Source: Balneolaceae bacterium
GTDB lineage: Bacteria > Bacteroidota > Rhodothermia > Balneolales > Balneolaceae
Length of the DNA: 64,000 nt
Direction: 5' to 3'
Assembly (NCBI GenBank): GCA_017640605.1
Contig: JAEPQH010000006.1
Coordinates: 1-64,000, forward strand
The notes beneath the pieces are model-generated. The model was not told the DNA's origin. It did no database searches and worked only from the letters and a program-made list of their open reading frames with translations. Position numbers and translations under genes: made by a program. Position 1 is the first letter of the stretch, and each line of letters opens with the position of its first letter. This document shows, piece by piece, positions 36,543 through 44,902 of the stretch.

Positions 36543-36574
36543 AAAAAAGCCGATTAGCAATGCTAACCGGCTTT
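36543..36574 (-). terminator. Terminator at the end of the tRNA operon
   Basis: The inverted repeat AAAGCCG-A-TTAGC / GCTAA-C-CGGCTTT (36546-36574) is followed on the minus strand by a U-run (A-run at 36543-36548 on the plus strand). It lies two bases past the last tRNA-Glu. It may also serve weakly for the convergent glycosyltransferase. Confidence 0.8.
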
Positions 36575-36575
36575 G

Positions 36576-36648
36576 TACCGCGTACGGGATTCGAACCCGT
36601 GCTACCGCCGTGAAAGGGCGGCGTCCTAGGCCCCTAGACGAACGCGGC
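36576..36648 (-). tRNA. tRNA-Glu (UUC), copy 1
   Basis: A full cloverleaf can be drawn with acceptor GCCGCGT, anticodon stem CCGCC/GGCGG, loop CTTTCAC and anticodon TTC, and a standard T-arm GGGTTCGAATCCC. No CCA is encoded. It differs from the second copy (36880-36952) by one base in the D-arm. Confidence 0.97.
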
Positions 36649-36667
36649 GTAGGAAATCAATAATTGG

Positions 36668-36742
36668 GGAGCCTGATGGGAATCGAACCCACGGCCTCTA
36701 GTGCCACAAACTAGCGCTCTAACCGACTGAGCTACAGGCTCC
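36668..36742 (-). tRNA. tRNA-His (GUG)
   Basis: The anticodon stem is CTAGT/ACTAG, with loop TTGTGGC and anticodon GTG. The extra G at position -1 is encoded opposite C73, as required for histidyl-tRNA identity. Confidence 0.97.
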
Positions 36743-36744
36743 AT

Positions 36745-36864
36745 CTACTGGTCTTTTTTAGAATCATCGTCGTAATTGGCGTTCGTCATGGTTATCAGCA
36801 ACCAATATCCGAAGGTGCATATTACAAAGAACACGATTATAAAATAAAGTATAAACGATGGCAT
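36745..36864 (-). CDS. Small single-pass membrane protein between tRNA genes
   Basis: This 39-codon frame starts at ATG 36862-36864 and lies between tRNA-His and tRNA-Glu on the same strand. The product has one strong transmembrane helix (FILYFIIVFFVICTFGYWLL) and an acidic, Lys-rich tail (DDDSKKDQ). The hydrophobic-then-charged layout is what a real small membrane protein looks like, but no family is recognised and no ribosome-binding site is evident. It may be translated from the tRNA transcript before processing. Confidence 0.4.
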   Translation of the reverse strand: MPSFILYFIIVFFVICTFGYWLLITMTNANYDDDSKKDQ

Positions 36865-36879
36865 GATTCTAAATAATTG

Positions 36880-36952
36880 TACCGCGTACGGGATTCGAAC
36901 CCGTGCTACCGCCGTGAAAGGGCGGCGTCCTAGGCCTCTAGACGAACGCGGC
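36880..36952 (-). tRNA. tRNA-Glu (UUC), copy 2
   Basis: It has the same fold and anticodon TTC as copy 1, with a single G-to-A change in the D-arm (GTCTAGAGGCC instead of GTCTAGGGGCC). The duplication is therefore recent, or the two copies are kept similar by gene conversion. Confidence 0.97.
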
Positions 36953-36999
36953 ATCAGTAAATTCAATGAACAAAGCGAGCAACTAAACCCGAATGTTTG

Positions 37000-37070
37000 A
37001 GGCGACAGGCGGATTCGAACCGCCGTACGAGGTTTTGCAGACCTCTGCCTAGCCACTCGGCCATGTCGCC
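37000..37070 (-). tRNA. tRNA-Cys (GCA)
   Basis: Acceptor GGCGACA/TGTCGCC, anticodon stem GAGGT/ACCTC and loop CTGCAAA give anticodon GCA. The discriminator is T, as usual for cysteine tRNA. Confidence 0.97.
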
Positions 37071-37083
37071 TTTAAAGTAGTAG

Positions 37084-37157
37084 TACGCCCATCAGGACTC
37101 GAACCTGAAACCTACTGCTTAGAAGGCAGTTGCTCTATCCAGTTGAGCTATGGGCGC
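37084..37157 (-). tRNA. tRNA-Arg (UCU)
   Basis: Anticodon stem ACTGC/GCAGT with loop CTTCTAA gives anticodon TCT. The 5' acceptor heptamer GCGCCCA is also the first part of the tandem repeat that extends upstream of the gene. Confidence 0.97.
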
Positions 37158-37433
37158 CCAACTTATGCTTAAAAAATATGTCAAAGTCGGAAGGCTACAA
37201 AGCGCATGCTTTGAAACCGTTCCTAAAGCAGTGCGACCATGTTGATGGGCGCCCAACTTATGCTTAAAAAATATGTCAATTTCGGAAGGCTACAAAGCGC
37301 ATGCTTTGAAACCGTTCCTAAAGGAGTGCGACCGTGTTAATGGGCGCCCAACTTATGCTTAAAATATGTCAATGTCAGAAGGCTGCAAAGCGCATACTTT
37401 GAAACCGTTCCTAAAGCAGTGCGACCATGTTGA
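37151..37433. repeat. Three tandem 95-bp repeats upstream of tRNA-Arg
   Basis: Units begin with TGGGCGCCCAACTTATGCTT at 37151, 37246 and 37341, with lengths of 95, 95 and 93 bp. They differ at only a few positions. The first unit starts inside tRNA-Arg, so each unit carries a copy of the tRNA 5' acceptor heptamer plus its leader. Each contains a hairpin CAAAGC-GCAT-GCTTTG (degenerate in unit 3), flanked by GGAA/TTCC. A decayed fourth start (TGGAGGCACAGCTTGTG) follows at 37434. This fills most of the gene-free stretch 37158-37501. Confidence 0.95.
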
Positions 37434-37501
37434 TGGAGGCACAGCTTGTGTGTCAATAAATCAAAAAACCGAAATCCTTTTTCAAGGATTCCAGTTTGTT
37501 G

Positions 37502-37575
37502 TCGGGGAGACAGGATTTGAACCTGCGACCCTTCGCTCCCAAAGCGAATGCGCTACCGGGCTGCGCCACTCCCCG
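37502..37575 (-). tRNA. tRNA-Pro (UGG)
   Basis: Acceptor CGGGGAG/CTCCCCG, anticodon stem TTCGC/GCGAA and loop TTTGGGA give anticodon TGG. It is the first tRNA of the minus-strand cluster. The tandem repeat lies between it and tRNA-Arg. Confidence 0.97.
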
Positions 37576-37657
37576 CCTTTTTTCAAAGACTAGAAAGATA
37601 AGATTTTATATGGTTGGAAGGCAATACTGAATTGAAAAAAAGATTAATAATTTTCAT

Positions 37658-38929
37658 TTAATTTCTCAGAATTGCCTTTACGTAGTTCTCCCAGCTCATA
37701 TACTCGGCTGCTTTACTTACATTTTGTGTCGGCAATGGTTGATCCAGAAATTTGAGCATCTGTTCTGCCATCGAATCAATGTTCTCTGATTCGGCTAAAT
37801 AGCCATTAAAACCATCTTTTACGGTTTCCGGAAAATGCCCAACATTGGTTGCTAATATAGGCAACTCAAAGTTATAAGTGAGCGATTCAACGCCGGATGG
37901 GGTAGCAGTAAGGTAGTAAAGAATGCTGCAATCAGACACCTGAAAATATTTATGAACATCCTCGTTGGGAACAAATTCATTTTTCACTACCACTGAATCT
38001 GAAAGATCTAGTTCATCAACCAATTTTAGCGGCCGATAATCCTGCTCACTTTCTTTGTTTTTCAAGAATAACGATTGGGCAATGCCGAATAAAAAACGTT
38101 TTAGTTTGGTTGAGAATTTCGAGGTATCGAGCGTAGCCCAAAACTCTTCACCACAAATCAAGAACGAAACATCGTCTCGCTGTTCAGTAACTTTTTTAAA
38201 TGCTTTTATGGCATTATGGAGTCCTTTGTATTTCCTGATAAATCCGAAAAACAAAAACACATTCTCCTTTAAACCCAATTCTTTTTTGAAGGCTTCAATA
38301 TCAAAGTTTGGATCGGGCTGATACAAATCATATACCGGATGAAATAGTTTGATCACACTTCGTTGTCCGATTTTCGTAGAACGATCCCCGTTTTCGTTAA
38401 CCAGCATATCCATTTTTGGGAATAGAGCCTGTAATTCTTTTACAGTTTTGTAGGCATGCGTAATATAGGTTTGCGCATGTTTAATTCCCAGTTTTGTGAG
38501 TCGCTCATCGATGGTACTCCCTTCTTTTTGTACTACAAAGTGTAGGTCGAAGATTACCTCAACGGTTGAGTGCTTTTTTAGCCATTTAGCTATCGAACCC
38601 ATTGGGATGCCTTGAATAGAAATCGCCCACTGAAAAATGACTTTATCAGGATTTAATGAGGCAATATATCGTGCAGTTTCTCGCCAACTAAATGGATTAT
38701 TATAATTGGTAAGATACTTTACCTGAATGCGAGTGCCTTCTAAAAAATCAGATTTACTGGATTTGTCAACAAACTCTCTGGGTATAATGGATGGATATTG
38801 ATTTGTCCATGAAACTATATGAACCTCGTTATTTGGATCTTTATCCAGCGTTTTAGCCAACGAAGTATTGTAATTTGAGATCCCGCCTTTAAATTTTGGT
38901 CCCGGACCAAAGCACACGATTTTTGGCAT
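37658..38929 (-). CDS. GT4-family glycosyltransferase
   Basis: This 423-residue GT-B glycosyltransferase starts with IVCFGPGPKFKGGISNYN (about 4-21), the glycine-rich acceptor loop. The donor domain has FLFFGFIRKYKGLHNAIKAF near 233, FLICGEEFW near 262, and ATPSGVESLTYNFELPILAT near 345 with the glutamate of the EX7E region. It lies one base after the epimerase gene stop, so they form an operon, and the epimerase may supply its nucleotide sugar or extend the same glycan. The acceptor is unknown. Confidence 0.85.
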   Translation of the reverse strand: MPKIVCFGPGPKFKGGISNYNTSLAKTLDKDPNNEVHIVSWTNQYPSIIPREFVDKSSKSDFLEGTRIQVKYLTNYNNPFSWRETARYIASLNPDKVIFQWAISIQGIPMGSIAKWLKKHSTVEVIFDLHFVVQKEGSTIDERLTKLGIKHAQTYITHAYKTVKELQALFPKMDMLVNENGDRSTKIGQRSVIKLFHPVYDLYQPDPNFDIEAFKKELGLKENVFLFFGFIRKYKGLHNAIKAFKKVTEQRDDVSFLICGEEFWATLDTSKFSTKLKRFLFGIAQSLFLKNKESEQDYRPLKLVDELDLSDSVVVKNEFVPNEDVHKYFQVSDCSILYYLTATPSGVESLTYNFELPILATNVGHFPETVKDGFNGYLAESENIDSMAEQMLKFLDQPLPTQNVSKAAEYMSWENYVKAILRN

Positions 38930-38930
38930 A

Positions 38931-39977
38931 TCAGGTGTATTTTTTAACCGCTACATCATAAACTCTGCGCATTCCTTCTTCGATGCTCAGCTTTGGTTTC
39001 CAACCTAGTTTCTCGGTCACATAATCCATATTTGCGTATCGAGAATGTACGCCTACCGGCTTATCAAGCAATGGTTTGATGTCTGGATTGTATCCTGCAA
39101 AAGAAGTGAAAATCTGAATCAAATCGAGGAAGGAAGTCAGCTTACCACTTCCAATGTTAATGGCGCTTCCGTCTTTGATGTGATCCATAGCCAGCAATGT
39201 ACAATCCATTACATCTTCGATATGCACAAAATCACGACCTTGTTTACCGCTTCCCCAAACTTCGAATGGGTTTTCTTTAAGGGCTGCACGTCGGGCAATG
39301 GCCGGAACCGGATAGGAGAGATCCTGATCTTCTCCAAATCCTGAGAACGGACGAATACACGTAACCGAAACGCCGTAATGCTCGGCAGCAATAGAAGCGA
39401 GATATTCGCCGGTTAATTTCGACCAGCCGTAGGTCATATCCGGTTGACCCATGCGCGTGAAATCAATATCACTTTCAGACAAAGCAATTGCATCCGATTC
39501 AGTTTGCAAATCAACCGGATAAGCTGCACTGGAGCTTGGATATAATGCTCGCTCGGGTTTATTCAGGCAGATCCATCGGAAAAAGAGCGCATCAATGGCT
39601 AAATCGAGAGCAACTTTCATTGGATCGCCATCTATCGTTGCACGACCTCCAACTATCGCCGCAAAGTGAAACACGTCTTTGAATTTCTCGATGGGCAGTT
39701 CATACGTTTTATTGAGATAGTCGCTGTCTTCAATTAGATGCTCTAGCAATACGCGGATATCAGCTTTGAGAAAGATGAGGCGGTTGTCATCTCCAAAATA
39801 TTCAAGTCCGTTTTCTGTGGTTCGGCTACTGGTTCCTTCCGGTAGCCAAGTTGATGGATGGGTTCCAACCGATAAGTCATCAACAAATAGGATGGTGTCG
39901 GTGGTAGTGTTATAAATTCGTTTTACAAAATTGCGGCCAACAAATCCGCAACCGCCGGTAATTAGATGATAATTCAT
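38931..39977 (-). CDS. NAD-dependent nucleotide-sugar epimerase/dehydratase
   Basis: This extended SDR has about 348 residues from ATG 39977 (TTG 39992 would add five). It has the Rossmann motif ITGGCGFVGRNFV near 5-17, DDLSVGTHPSTW near 33, FHFAAIVGGRATIDGD near 103, SSAAYPVD near 144 and the catalytic YGWSKLTGEYLA near 182, followed by RPFSGFGEDQDLSYPVPA. The pattern is that of UDP-glucose/GDP-mannose-type epimerase/dehydratase enzymes, and the exact sugar cannot be assigned. It is paired with the downstream GT4 gene. Confidence 0.85.
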   Translation of the reverse strand: MNYHLITGGCGFVGRNFVKRIYNTTTDTILFVDDLSVGTHPSTWLPEGTSSRTTENGLEYFGDDNRLIFLKADIRVLLEHLIEDSDYLNKTYELPIEKFKDVFHFAAIVGGRATIDGDPMKVALDLAIDALFFRWICLNKPERALYPSSSAAYPVDLQTESDAIALSESDIDFTRMGQPDMTYGWSKLTGEYLASIAAEHYGVSVTCIRPFSGFGEDQDLSYPVPAIARRAALKENPFEVWGSGKQGRDFVHIEDVMDCTLLAMDHIKDGSAINIGSGKLTSFLDLIQIFTSFAGYNPDIKPLLDKPVGVHSRYANMDYVTEKLGWKPKLSIEEGMRRVYDVAVKKYT

Positions 39978-40093
39978 AATGTCATTTTTCAAGTATCGCA
40001 GAAGATAGGCAATTCTAAAAAAAGCCTTAGCAAATAAAGCACTTTGTTTGAAAAATCCCTTTCTTTAAAGCCTTAATTTAATTTAAATGCTCC

Positions 40094-41068
40094 ATGTTAC
40101 GAAGCGTATTTTTTGTCTTATTTCTTTCGATCCCATTTTTAAGTGTATCTGCACAAAATCTTGATGTTACTACTTCTACCTATTACAAAAATACCGTAGG
40201 CGCTACTGTTACCGAAACTGGAATGATAGTTAGTGAAGGAAATAATACCATATTAGAAGCCGAATATAATTTTCCGGCAGAACCTGATCCTTCATTGAAA
40301 GCTTATGCCATGCCCAATGGGAGTGTGGTTGTGCGCGAGAATATTGCCAATTTCTTGTTTTATGATTCTTTCGGAAATATTCGAAAATCAATATCAAACA
40401 GTTCGCAGAGTGAAGGGGGAGAAGCCATTTCTGAGTTTACGGTGGATGTAAACGGCAAAACGAAAGTGATTTACAACCCAAAGATTGTTAGGGGTGGAAA
40501 TACCGGGTCGCGTGCAAAGTTTGTACAAGCAAACTTGGAAGTTACTGATGTATTTTCGAGTCAGGATCGTGCGATCCAAAATGTTGATATATCCTCGAAT
40601 GGAGAACTTATTGCTATTACGACAGAGAAAGATGGAACCGATGATGAGGTGACGATCCTCGATCAGTTCGGAAATATGCTTGCAACCATAGAGTTCGATC
40701 AGGATGTAAAAGGAGTAGCATTTTCAGAAAATGGATTATTCGCTACTATTTATTCGGGTGGACGAGCAGCTGCTTATGAAATCAGAAGTAAAGAAAGAGT
40801 AGGTTCTACCAGCTTTAGAAATACAAGTGTTATCTATGCCAATTACAGTCCAGAGGATAAAACAATTATTGCGCTAACCGGTAAAGGTGAGCAATCCTAT
40901 TCCGAATTACAGGCACATACCGTAAATGTATCGGCCCGAAAAATTGCCCGAAAAGATATTAACGGAACGATGAAGCAACTTCATCAAATTGTTATGGAGC
41001 GTACGGGTAAAGGAAGGTATTTACTACTTGGCCTCGATTCCATGATCAATCTTAGAGCGCAGTTCTAA
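40094..41068 (+). CDS. Exported protein with possible beta-propeller fold
   Basis: This 324-residue protein has a signal peptide (LRSVFFVLFLSIPFLSVSA, cleavage before QNLD near 21). The rest is made of short strands, with repeated phrases such as VDISSNGELIAITTEKDG and VAFSENGLFATIYSGGRAAAY, suggesting WD40-like blades. No catalytic motif is seen. It lies 43 bases upstream of the GH97 gene on the same strand. Function unknown. Confidence 0.65.
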   Translation: MLRSVFFVLFLSIPFLSVSAQNLDVTTSTYYKNTVGATVTETGMIVSEGNNTILEAEYNFPAEPDPSLKAYAMPNGSVVVRENIANFLFYDSFGNIRKSISNSSQSEGGEAISEFTVDVNGKTKVIYNPKIVRGGNTGSRAKFVQANLEVTDVFSSQDRAIQNVDISSNGELIAITTEKDGTDDEVTILDQFGNMLATIEFDQDVKGVAFSENGLFATIYSGGRAAAYEIRSKERVGSTSFRNTSVIYANYSPEDKTIIALTGKGEQSYSELQAHTVNVSARKIARKDINGTMKQLHQIVMERTGKGRYLLLGLDSMINLRAQF

Positions 41069-41111
41069 GAAAAACAGTTTTTAAAACCACAACTATACTA
41101 ACTATAGTACT

Positions 41112-43232
41112 ATGCTACGACTATTCACCGTGTTGATGATACTTGCAATGACTGCAACATTTGGGTGTTCTAATAACTTAACCGACACTAAATTAGAATC
41201 TCCATCAGGCAATTTAGCTATTGAATTTCAGCTCAACGAGCAAGGAGTGCCAATTTATAGTGTCATAAAAGATGGAAAAGAAATTATCAAACCCTCAGCG
41301 CTCGGTTTTGATTTTAACGATCAAGCACCATTAAATGAAGATTTAGTGATGATTGGGGGTGAGAAATCCACCGAAAAAGAAACCTGGGAAATGCCTTGGG
41401 GCGAGCAGCGCGAAGTGGTAAATCACTACAATGAAATGAAGGTAGAATTGGAAGAGCAATTTTCTCCAAATCGGAAAATTGACCTTTATTTCCGTGCTTA
41501 TGATGACGGTGTAGCCTTCCGATATTATTTCCATGAGCAGGATGGACAGGATACCTTAACCATTGCTGACGAGCGTACCGAATTCAACTTAACAGGCGAC
41601 CATACCACTTGGTGGCAACCCGGCGATTGGGATATTTATGAGCAATTATATACAGAATCGAAATTCTCTGAGATTGAAGTAGATCCGTATCGTTCAAATC
41701 CGGCAAATCTGATTGCTACTTACATCCCCGAAAATTCAGTGAATACTCCGGTAACCATGCGAATGGACGATGGTACTCATCTCAGTTTTCATGAAGCCAA
41801 TTTGTGGGACTATGCAGGAATGACACTTTTGGTAGATACAACGAATCTATCCATGAAAAGTAGTCTTGTGAAATCAGATCGTTTTGGACATGCTGTGAAA
41901 AGAGCACTTCCTTTTGCAACTCCTTGGAGAACGATTCAGATTACAAATAACGCCGGTGATTTGATCGAATCGAGATTGATTGTAAACCTAAACGAGCCAA
42001 ATAAACTGGGCGACGTTAGCTGGTTCACTCCTATGAAATACATGGGAATCTGGTGGGAAATGCACTTAGGGATTGCAACCTGGGATTATGAGCAAACGCA
42101 GGATATGAGTACATGGAATACCGATGAAGCAACATCTGTCCGACATGGTGCCACCACCGAAAACGCGAAACGATACATCGACTTTGCATCCGAAAACGGC
42201 ATTAAAGGATTGCTGATTGAAGGGTGGAACACCGGATGGGATCGATGGATAGGTTTCCCTGATCGTGAAGGTGTGTTCGATTTCGTTACTCCTTACCCGG
42301 ATTATGATATCGACGAAGTGGTTAGATATGCTACCGAACGTGGTGTGGAGATTATCATGCATCACGAAACTTCTGCAGCGGTTCGAACCTACGAGCAACA
42401 AATGGATACCGCGTACGCTCTAATGCAGAAATACGGCATGCACTCAGTTAAAACCGGGTATGTTGGTCCGATTATTCCTGATGGAGAATATCATCACGGA
42501 CAGTGGATGGTAAACCATTACAATTACTCGACCATGAAGGCCGCGGAATATCAGGTAGCGCTAAATATTCATGAGCCCATAAAGGCTACCGGATTACGCC
42601 GAACGTATCCAAATTTAATTACCCGCGAAGGCTTACGCGGACAGGAATTCAATGCTTGGTCATTAGATGGTGGAAATCCACCCGATCATTTACCAAAAGT
42701 AGCATTTACCCGCATGCTGGCCGGACCGATTGATTTCACACCGGGAATTTTCAACATCAAGCTCGATCCATATCGGGATGATAATCAGGTAAGTACTACC
42801 TTAGCACAACAGTTGGCGTTGTATGTGGTGATATACAGTCCGGTACAAATGGCGGCAGATTTACCCGAAAATTACGAAGGTCAGCCAGCTTTTCAGTTCA
42901 TCCGTGATGTTGGAGTAGATTGGGAGCAAAGCATAGTGTTAAACGGCGAAGTGGGCGATTTCGTGACTATAGCTCGTGAAGAACGCGAAACCGGAAATTG
43001 GTTTGTAGGTGGCATCACCAACGAGGAAGCTCGTGAACTAACCATAGATTTCGATTTTCTGGATCCAAATGCCGAGTATGATGTGATCATCTATAAAGAT
43101 GCCGAAGATTCTCACTGGGATGACAATCCTACAGCCATAGACATTGAAGAAATTGAGATCGACCAATCCTCCTCATTGACAATTCAACTGGCAGAAGGTG
43201 GTGGATTCGCGATTAGTTTGTTGAAGCGGTAG
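41112..43232 (+). CDS. GH97-family glycoside hydrolase (inverting, SusB-like), lipoprotein
   Basis: This 706-residue protein hydrolyses alpha-linked glycans at the outer membrane or periplasm. The lipobox TATFGC puts the acylated cysteine at 19. An N-terminal beta-sandwich (about 25-300) precedes a TIM barrel. Residues matching the SusB catalytic set are Glu419 in MHHETSA, Glu488 in NIHEP and Glu512 in RGQEF. Their spacings of 69 and 24 equal those of the inverting SusB residues 439, 508 and 532, so the inverting alpha-glucosidase branch is predicted. No SusC/SusD genes are adjacent. A strong terminator follows. Confidence 0.94.
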   Translation: MLRLFTVLMILAMTATFGCSNNLTDTKLESPSGNLAIEFQLNEQGVPIYSVIKDGKEIIKPSALGFDFNDQAPLNEDLVMIGGEKSTEKETWEMPWGEQREVVNHYNEMKVELEEQFSPNRKIDLYFRAYDDGVAFRYYFHEQDGQDTLTIADERTEFNLTGDHTTWWQPGDWDIYEQLYTESKFSEIEVDPYRSNPANLIATYIPENSVNTPVTMRMDDGTHLSFHEANLWDYAGMTLLVDTTNLSMKSSLVKSDRFGHAVKRALPFATPWRTIQITNNAGDLIESRLIVNLNEPNKLGDVSWFTPMKYMGIWWEMHLGIATWDYEQTQDMSTWNTDEATSVRHGATTENAKRYIDFASENGIKGLLIEGWNTGWDRWIGFPDREGVFDFVTPYPDYDIDEVVRYATERGVEIIMHHETSAAVRTYEQQMDTAYALMQKYGMHSVKTGYVGPIIPDGEYHHGQWMVNHYNYSTMKAAEYQVALNIHEPIKATGLRRTYPNLITREGLRGQEFNAWSLDGGNPPDHLPKVAFTRMLAGPIDFTPGIFNIKLDPYRDDNQVSTTLAQQLALYVVIYSPVQMAADLPENYEGQPAFQFIRDVGVDWEQSIVLNGEVGDFVTIAREERETGNWFVGGITNEEARELTIDFDFLDPNAEYDVIIYKDAEDSHWDDNPTAIDIEEIEIDQSSSLTIQLAEGGGFAISLLKR

Positions 43233-43275
43233 GCGACGAAGGACGATTGACGAGCGAATTAACAACATTTTGAGA

Positions 43276-43304
43276 CTCCGTAGCTCTGCTGCGGAGCTTT
43301 TTTT
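43276..43304 (+). terminator. Rho-independent terminator of the GH97 gene
   Basis: The 9-bp stem CTCCGTAGC-TCT-GCTGCGGAG (one G-U pair) is followed by C and seven T, 44 bases after the stop codon. Confidence 0.9.
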
Positions 43305-43327
43305 ATAGTTTTATTTTAACGGTCCAG

Positions 43328-43449
43328 TATAAGTGCAGTAGCGGAATTCAAGGCGATTACCTCTCCGCTAGCACAAAGGTTTACTAAATATACTGGCCTT
43401 CGATATATCACTTCACCCGCTATTGCTATTATACAATGTTGTAGCCAGT
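43328..43449. repeat. Long imperfect palindrome at the left edge of the accessory island
   Basis: TATAAGTGCAGTAGCGG (43328-43344) is the inverted counterpart of CCGCTATTGCTATTATA (43417-43433), 14 of 17 positions matching. An inner pair TAGCGGA/TCCGCTA (43339-43345 and 43371-43377) and an outer ACTGGC/GCCAGT (43392-43397 and 43444-43449) add structure, and ACAATGTTGT flanks the right arm. The layout resembles cassette recombination sites (attC-like), but canonical attC core boxes are not evident. It overlaps the 3' end of the HxlR pseudogene. Confidence 0.55.
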
Positions 43450-43863
43450 TTTTCCCTGTATTTTTTCTCTATGACTTTGGCAAAAGCTACTTTGTCCTTT
43501 TGCAGTATTTCTATCGATTCTCCATCCTTCAGAGTTGGGTGGATGTCTCTAAGGTGTCCATCACTCCAGGTTGCAAGTTCTACCAGTATCGGTGTCAAAG
43601 CCAAACCCTTTTCGGTCAAAAAGTAGAGATTGGTCTTTTTTATTATCGGGTCGCTTTGTCTTGATAATGATATCCACTTCTTCTAAAAGCTTGAGTTTAG
43701 ACGAAAGAATATTGGTTGCGATAGATTCCTCACTTTCTGTAAAGTCCTTAAAGTTCTCTTTACCTTCGATAAGCATCTGCCTTACAATAACCAATATCCA
43801 CTTGTTGCCCAAAATGTCAAGGGCAGAAGTGAAGGGACAATAACATCTAAATTCTTGACTCAT
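43413..43863 (-). pseudogene. HxlR-family regulator, frameshifted
   Basis: The first part (about 80 residues, 43863 down to roughly 43640) reads as a winged-helix HxlR protein, with CYCPFTSALDILGNKWILVI, the conserved Cys and a recognition region. The frame then runs out of register into LLFDRKG, while a +1 frame continues with YFLTEKGLALTPILVELATW, the normal HxlR ending, down to 43413. One base too many near CAATCTCTACTTTTTG (minus strand, about 43630-43645) explains the break. HxlR proteins sense electrophiles or redox stress and control nearby reductases, such as the gene at 45798. Confidence 0.85.
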
Positions 43864-43977
43864 AGATTATGATGAGCTGTATTACTTGCAAATCAAAAGT
43901 TTTTATATAAATTACTTGCGAATTGAAAGTTATTATGTATTTTTGCTTGCGAAACAAAAGTAATAATTAATCATCAA

Positions 43978-44073
43978 ATGGCAACATCAATGAGAAAGAC
44001 ACTAAGCGCGCTTTTATTTTCAGGTATTCTCGCTTCCTGTGGCACAGCACAAACAAAAACAACAAGAATATGA
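43978..44073 (+). CDS. Short lipoprotein signal ORF, probably detached from the NTF2-like gene
   Basis: This 31-codon frame encodes MRKTLSALLFSGILASCGTA, preceded by MATS, with a clear lipobox (LASC). Its TGA stop overlaps the next start (ATGA), and the next frame begins without a signal although its paralogue at 44903 has one. The simplest reading is that this was the 5' end of the same gene, separated by a one-base indel. A real coupled leader peptide is the alternative. Confidence 0.5.
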   Translation: MATSMRKTLSALLFSGILASCGTAQTKTTRI

Positions 44074-44879
44074 CAAACAAAGAAATCGAATCATCAGTAA
44101 AGGCAACTAAAGAACCAACGGAACCGGCTATTGCAGCTTTCAATGCTCTTTTTAAAAATTATAGTGAAGAAGGTGTCAAAAACGTATTCACAGAAGATAT
44201 TATTCAACACAACCCTTTCGTGCCTACAGGGCGAGATGCGCTACTTGGATTTTTGCCAACGCTGGAAAAGTTAGGTACAACGTACCAAAACCACCGGCTA
44301 TTCCAGGACGGGGAATATGCGGTTATGAACAATACATTAAACAATGCTGATGCATTTGGCGCGAAGCAAATTGTGTCCTTCAATATGTACCGTACCGAAA
44401 ACGACAAAATTGTGGAACACTGGGGCGTTCCTGTTCCTATAGTTGAGAACCTTGATGAAGGTGTCACTCAATTTGGTGGTGCAACTGAAGTGAAAGATTT
44501 GGACAAAACCAATGAACATAAAACAGCGGTAAAAAAACTGTTCAATACGTTTATTAATGGTACACAAGCAGAAGTGGACGAACTCGTAAACGGAATGTTT
44601 GAGTCTGGTTATGTGAACCACAATCCAAGCCTTGGAAATGGTATTGCTGCACTTTTTGAAGCATTTGAAAATGAGCAATCGGTATTTAAATAGAATCATA
44701 AAATACTTGGACAAGGAAATTTTGTATTGTCTATTTCTGAAGGAACGGCTAAAGGCAAGCCAGTAGCTTTCTATGATTTGCTGCGCTTTAAAAACGGTAA
44801 AGTAGCTGAGCATTGGGATATAATTTTCCCTATACCTACCGAAGGGTTGGCGAATGACAATGGAATGTTCGGATTTTAA
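44070..44879 (+). pseudogene. Two-domain NTF2/SnoaL-like protein with premature amber stop
   Basis: The frame reads 207 codons, then TAG at 44691-44693, then continues in register for 61 codons to TAA at 44877. The downstream part includes ISEGTAKGKPVAFYDLLRFK and IPTEGLANDNGMFG. It aligns with the end of the intact paralogue at 44903 (ISEGTWNGTSNAFYDLFRME, VPTENLANDNGMFGG), so the stop is a nonsense mutation. The motif IQHNPFVPTGRDAL and EHWGVP are hallmarks of SnoaL-like nuclear transport factor 2 domains. The signal peptide is encoded out of frame just upstream. Confidence 0.85.
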
Positions 44880-44902
44880 TCACAATCAAAAAGAAAGAAA
44901 AA

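Noticed and set aside
36865-37056. N-terminal extension of the small membrane ORF through tRNA-Glu and tRNA-Cys
   Set aside because: The residues come from reading tRNA genes. The credible start is ATG 36864.
37151-37433. CRISPR array
   Set aside because: Units are 95 bp and contiguous with no unique spacers, and no cas genes are in the window.
37366-37593. 75-codon open frame on the plus strand
   Set aside because: It runs through the tandem repeat and antisense to tRNA-Pro. The translated end ([13 protein letters not shown]) is the usual false protein read from a tRNA-Pro gene.
43423-43843. Two plus-strand frames antisense to the HxlR pseudogene
   Set aside because: They mirror the frameshifted regulator, and their sequences show no known domain.
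44337-44813. 158-codon frame antisense to the NTF2-like pseudogene
   Set aside because: It is rich in Phe/Cys/Ile as expected for an antisense shadow, and the sense strand has clear paralogy.
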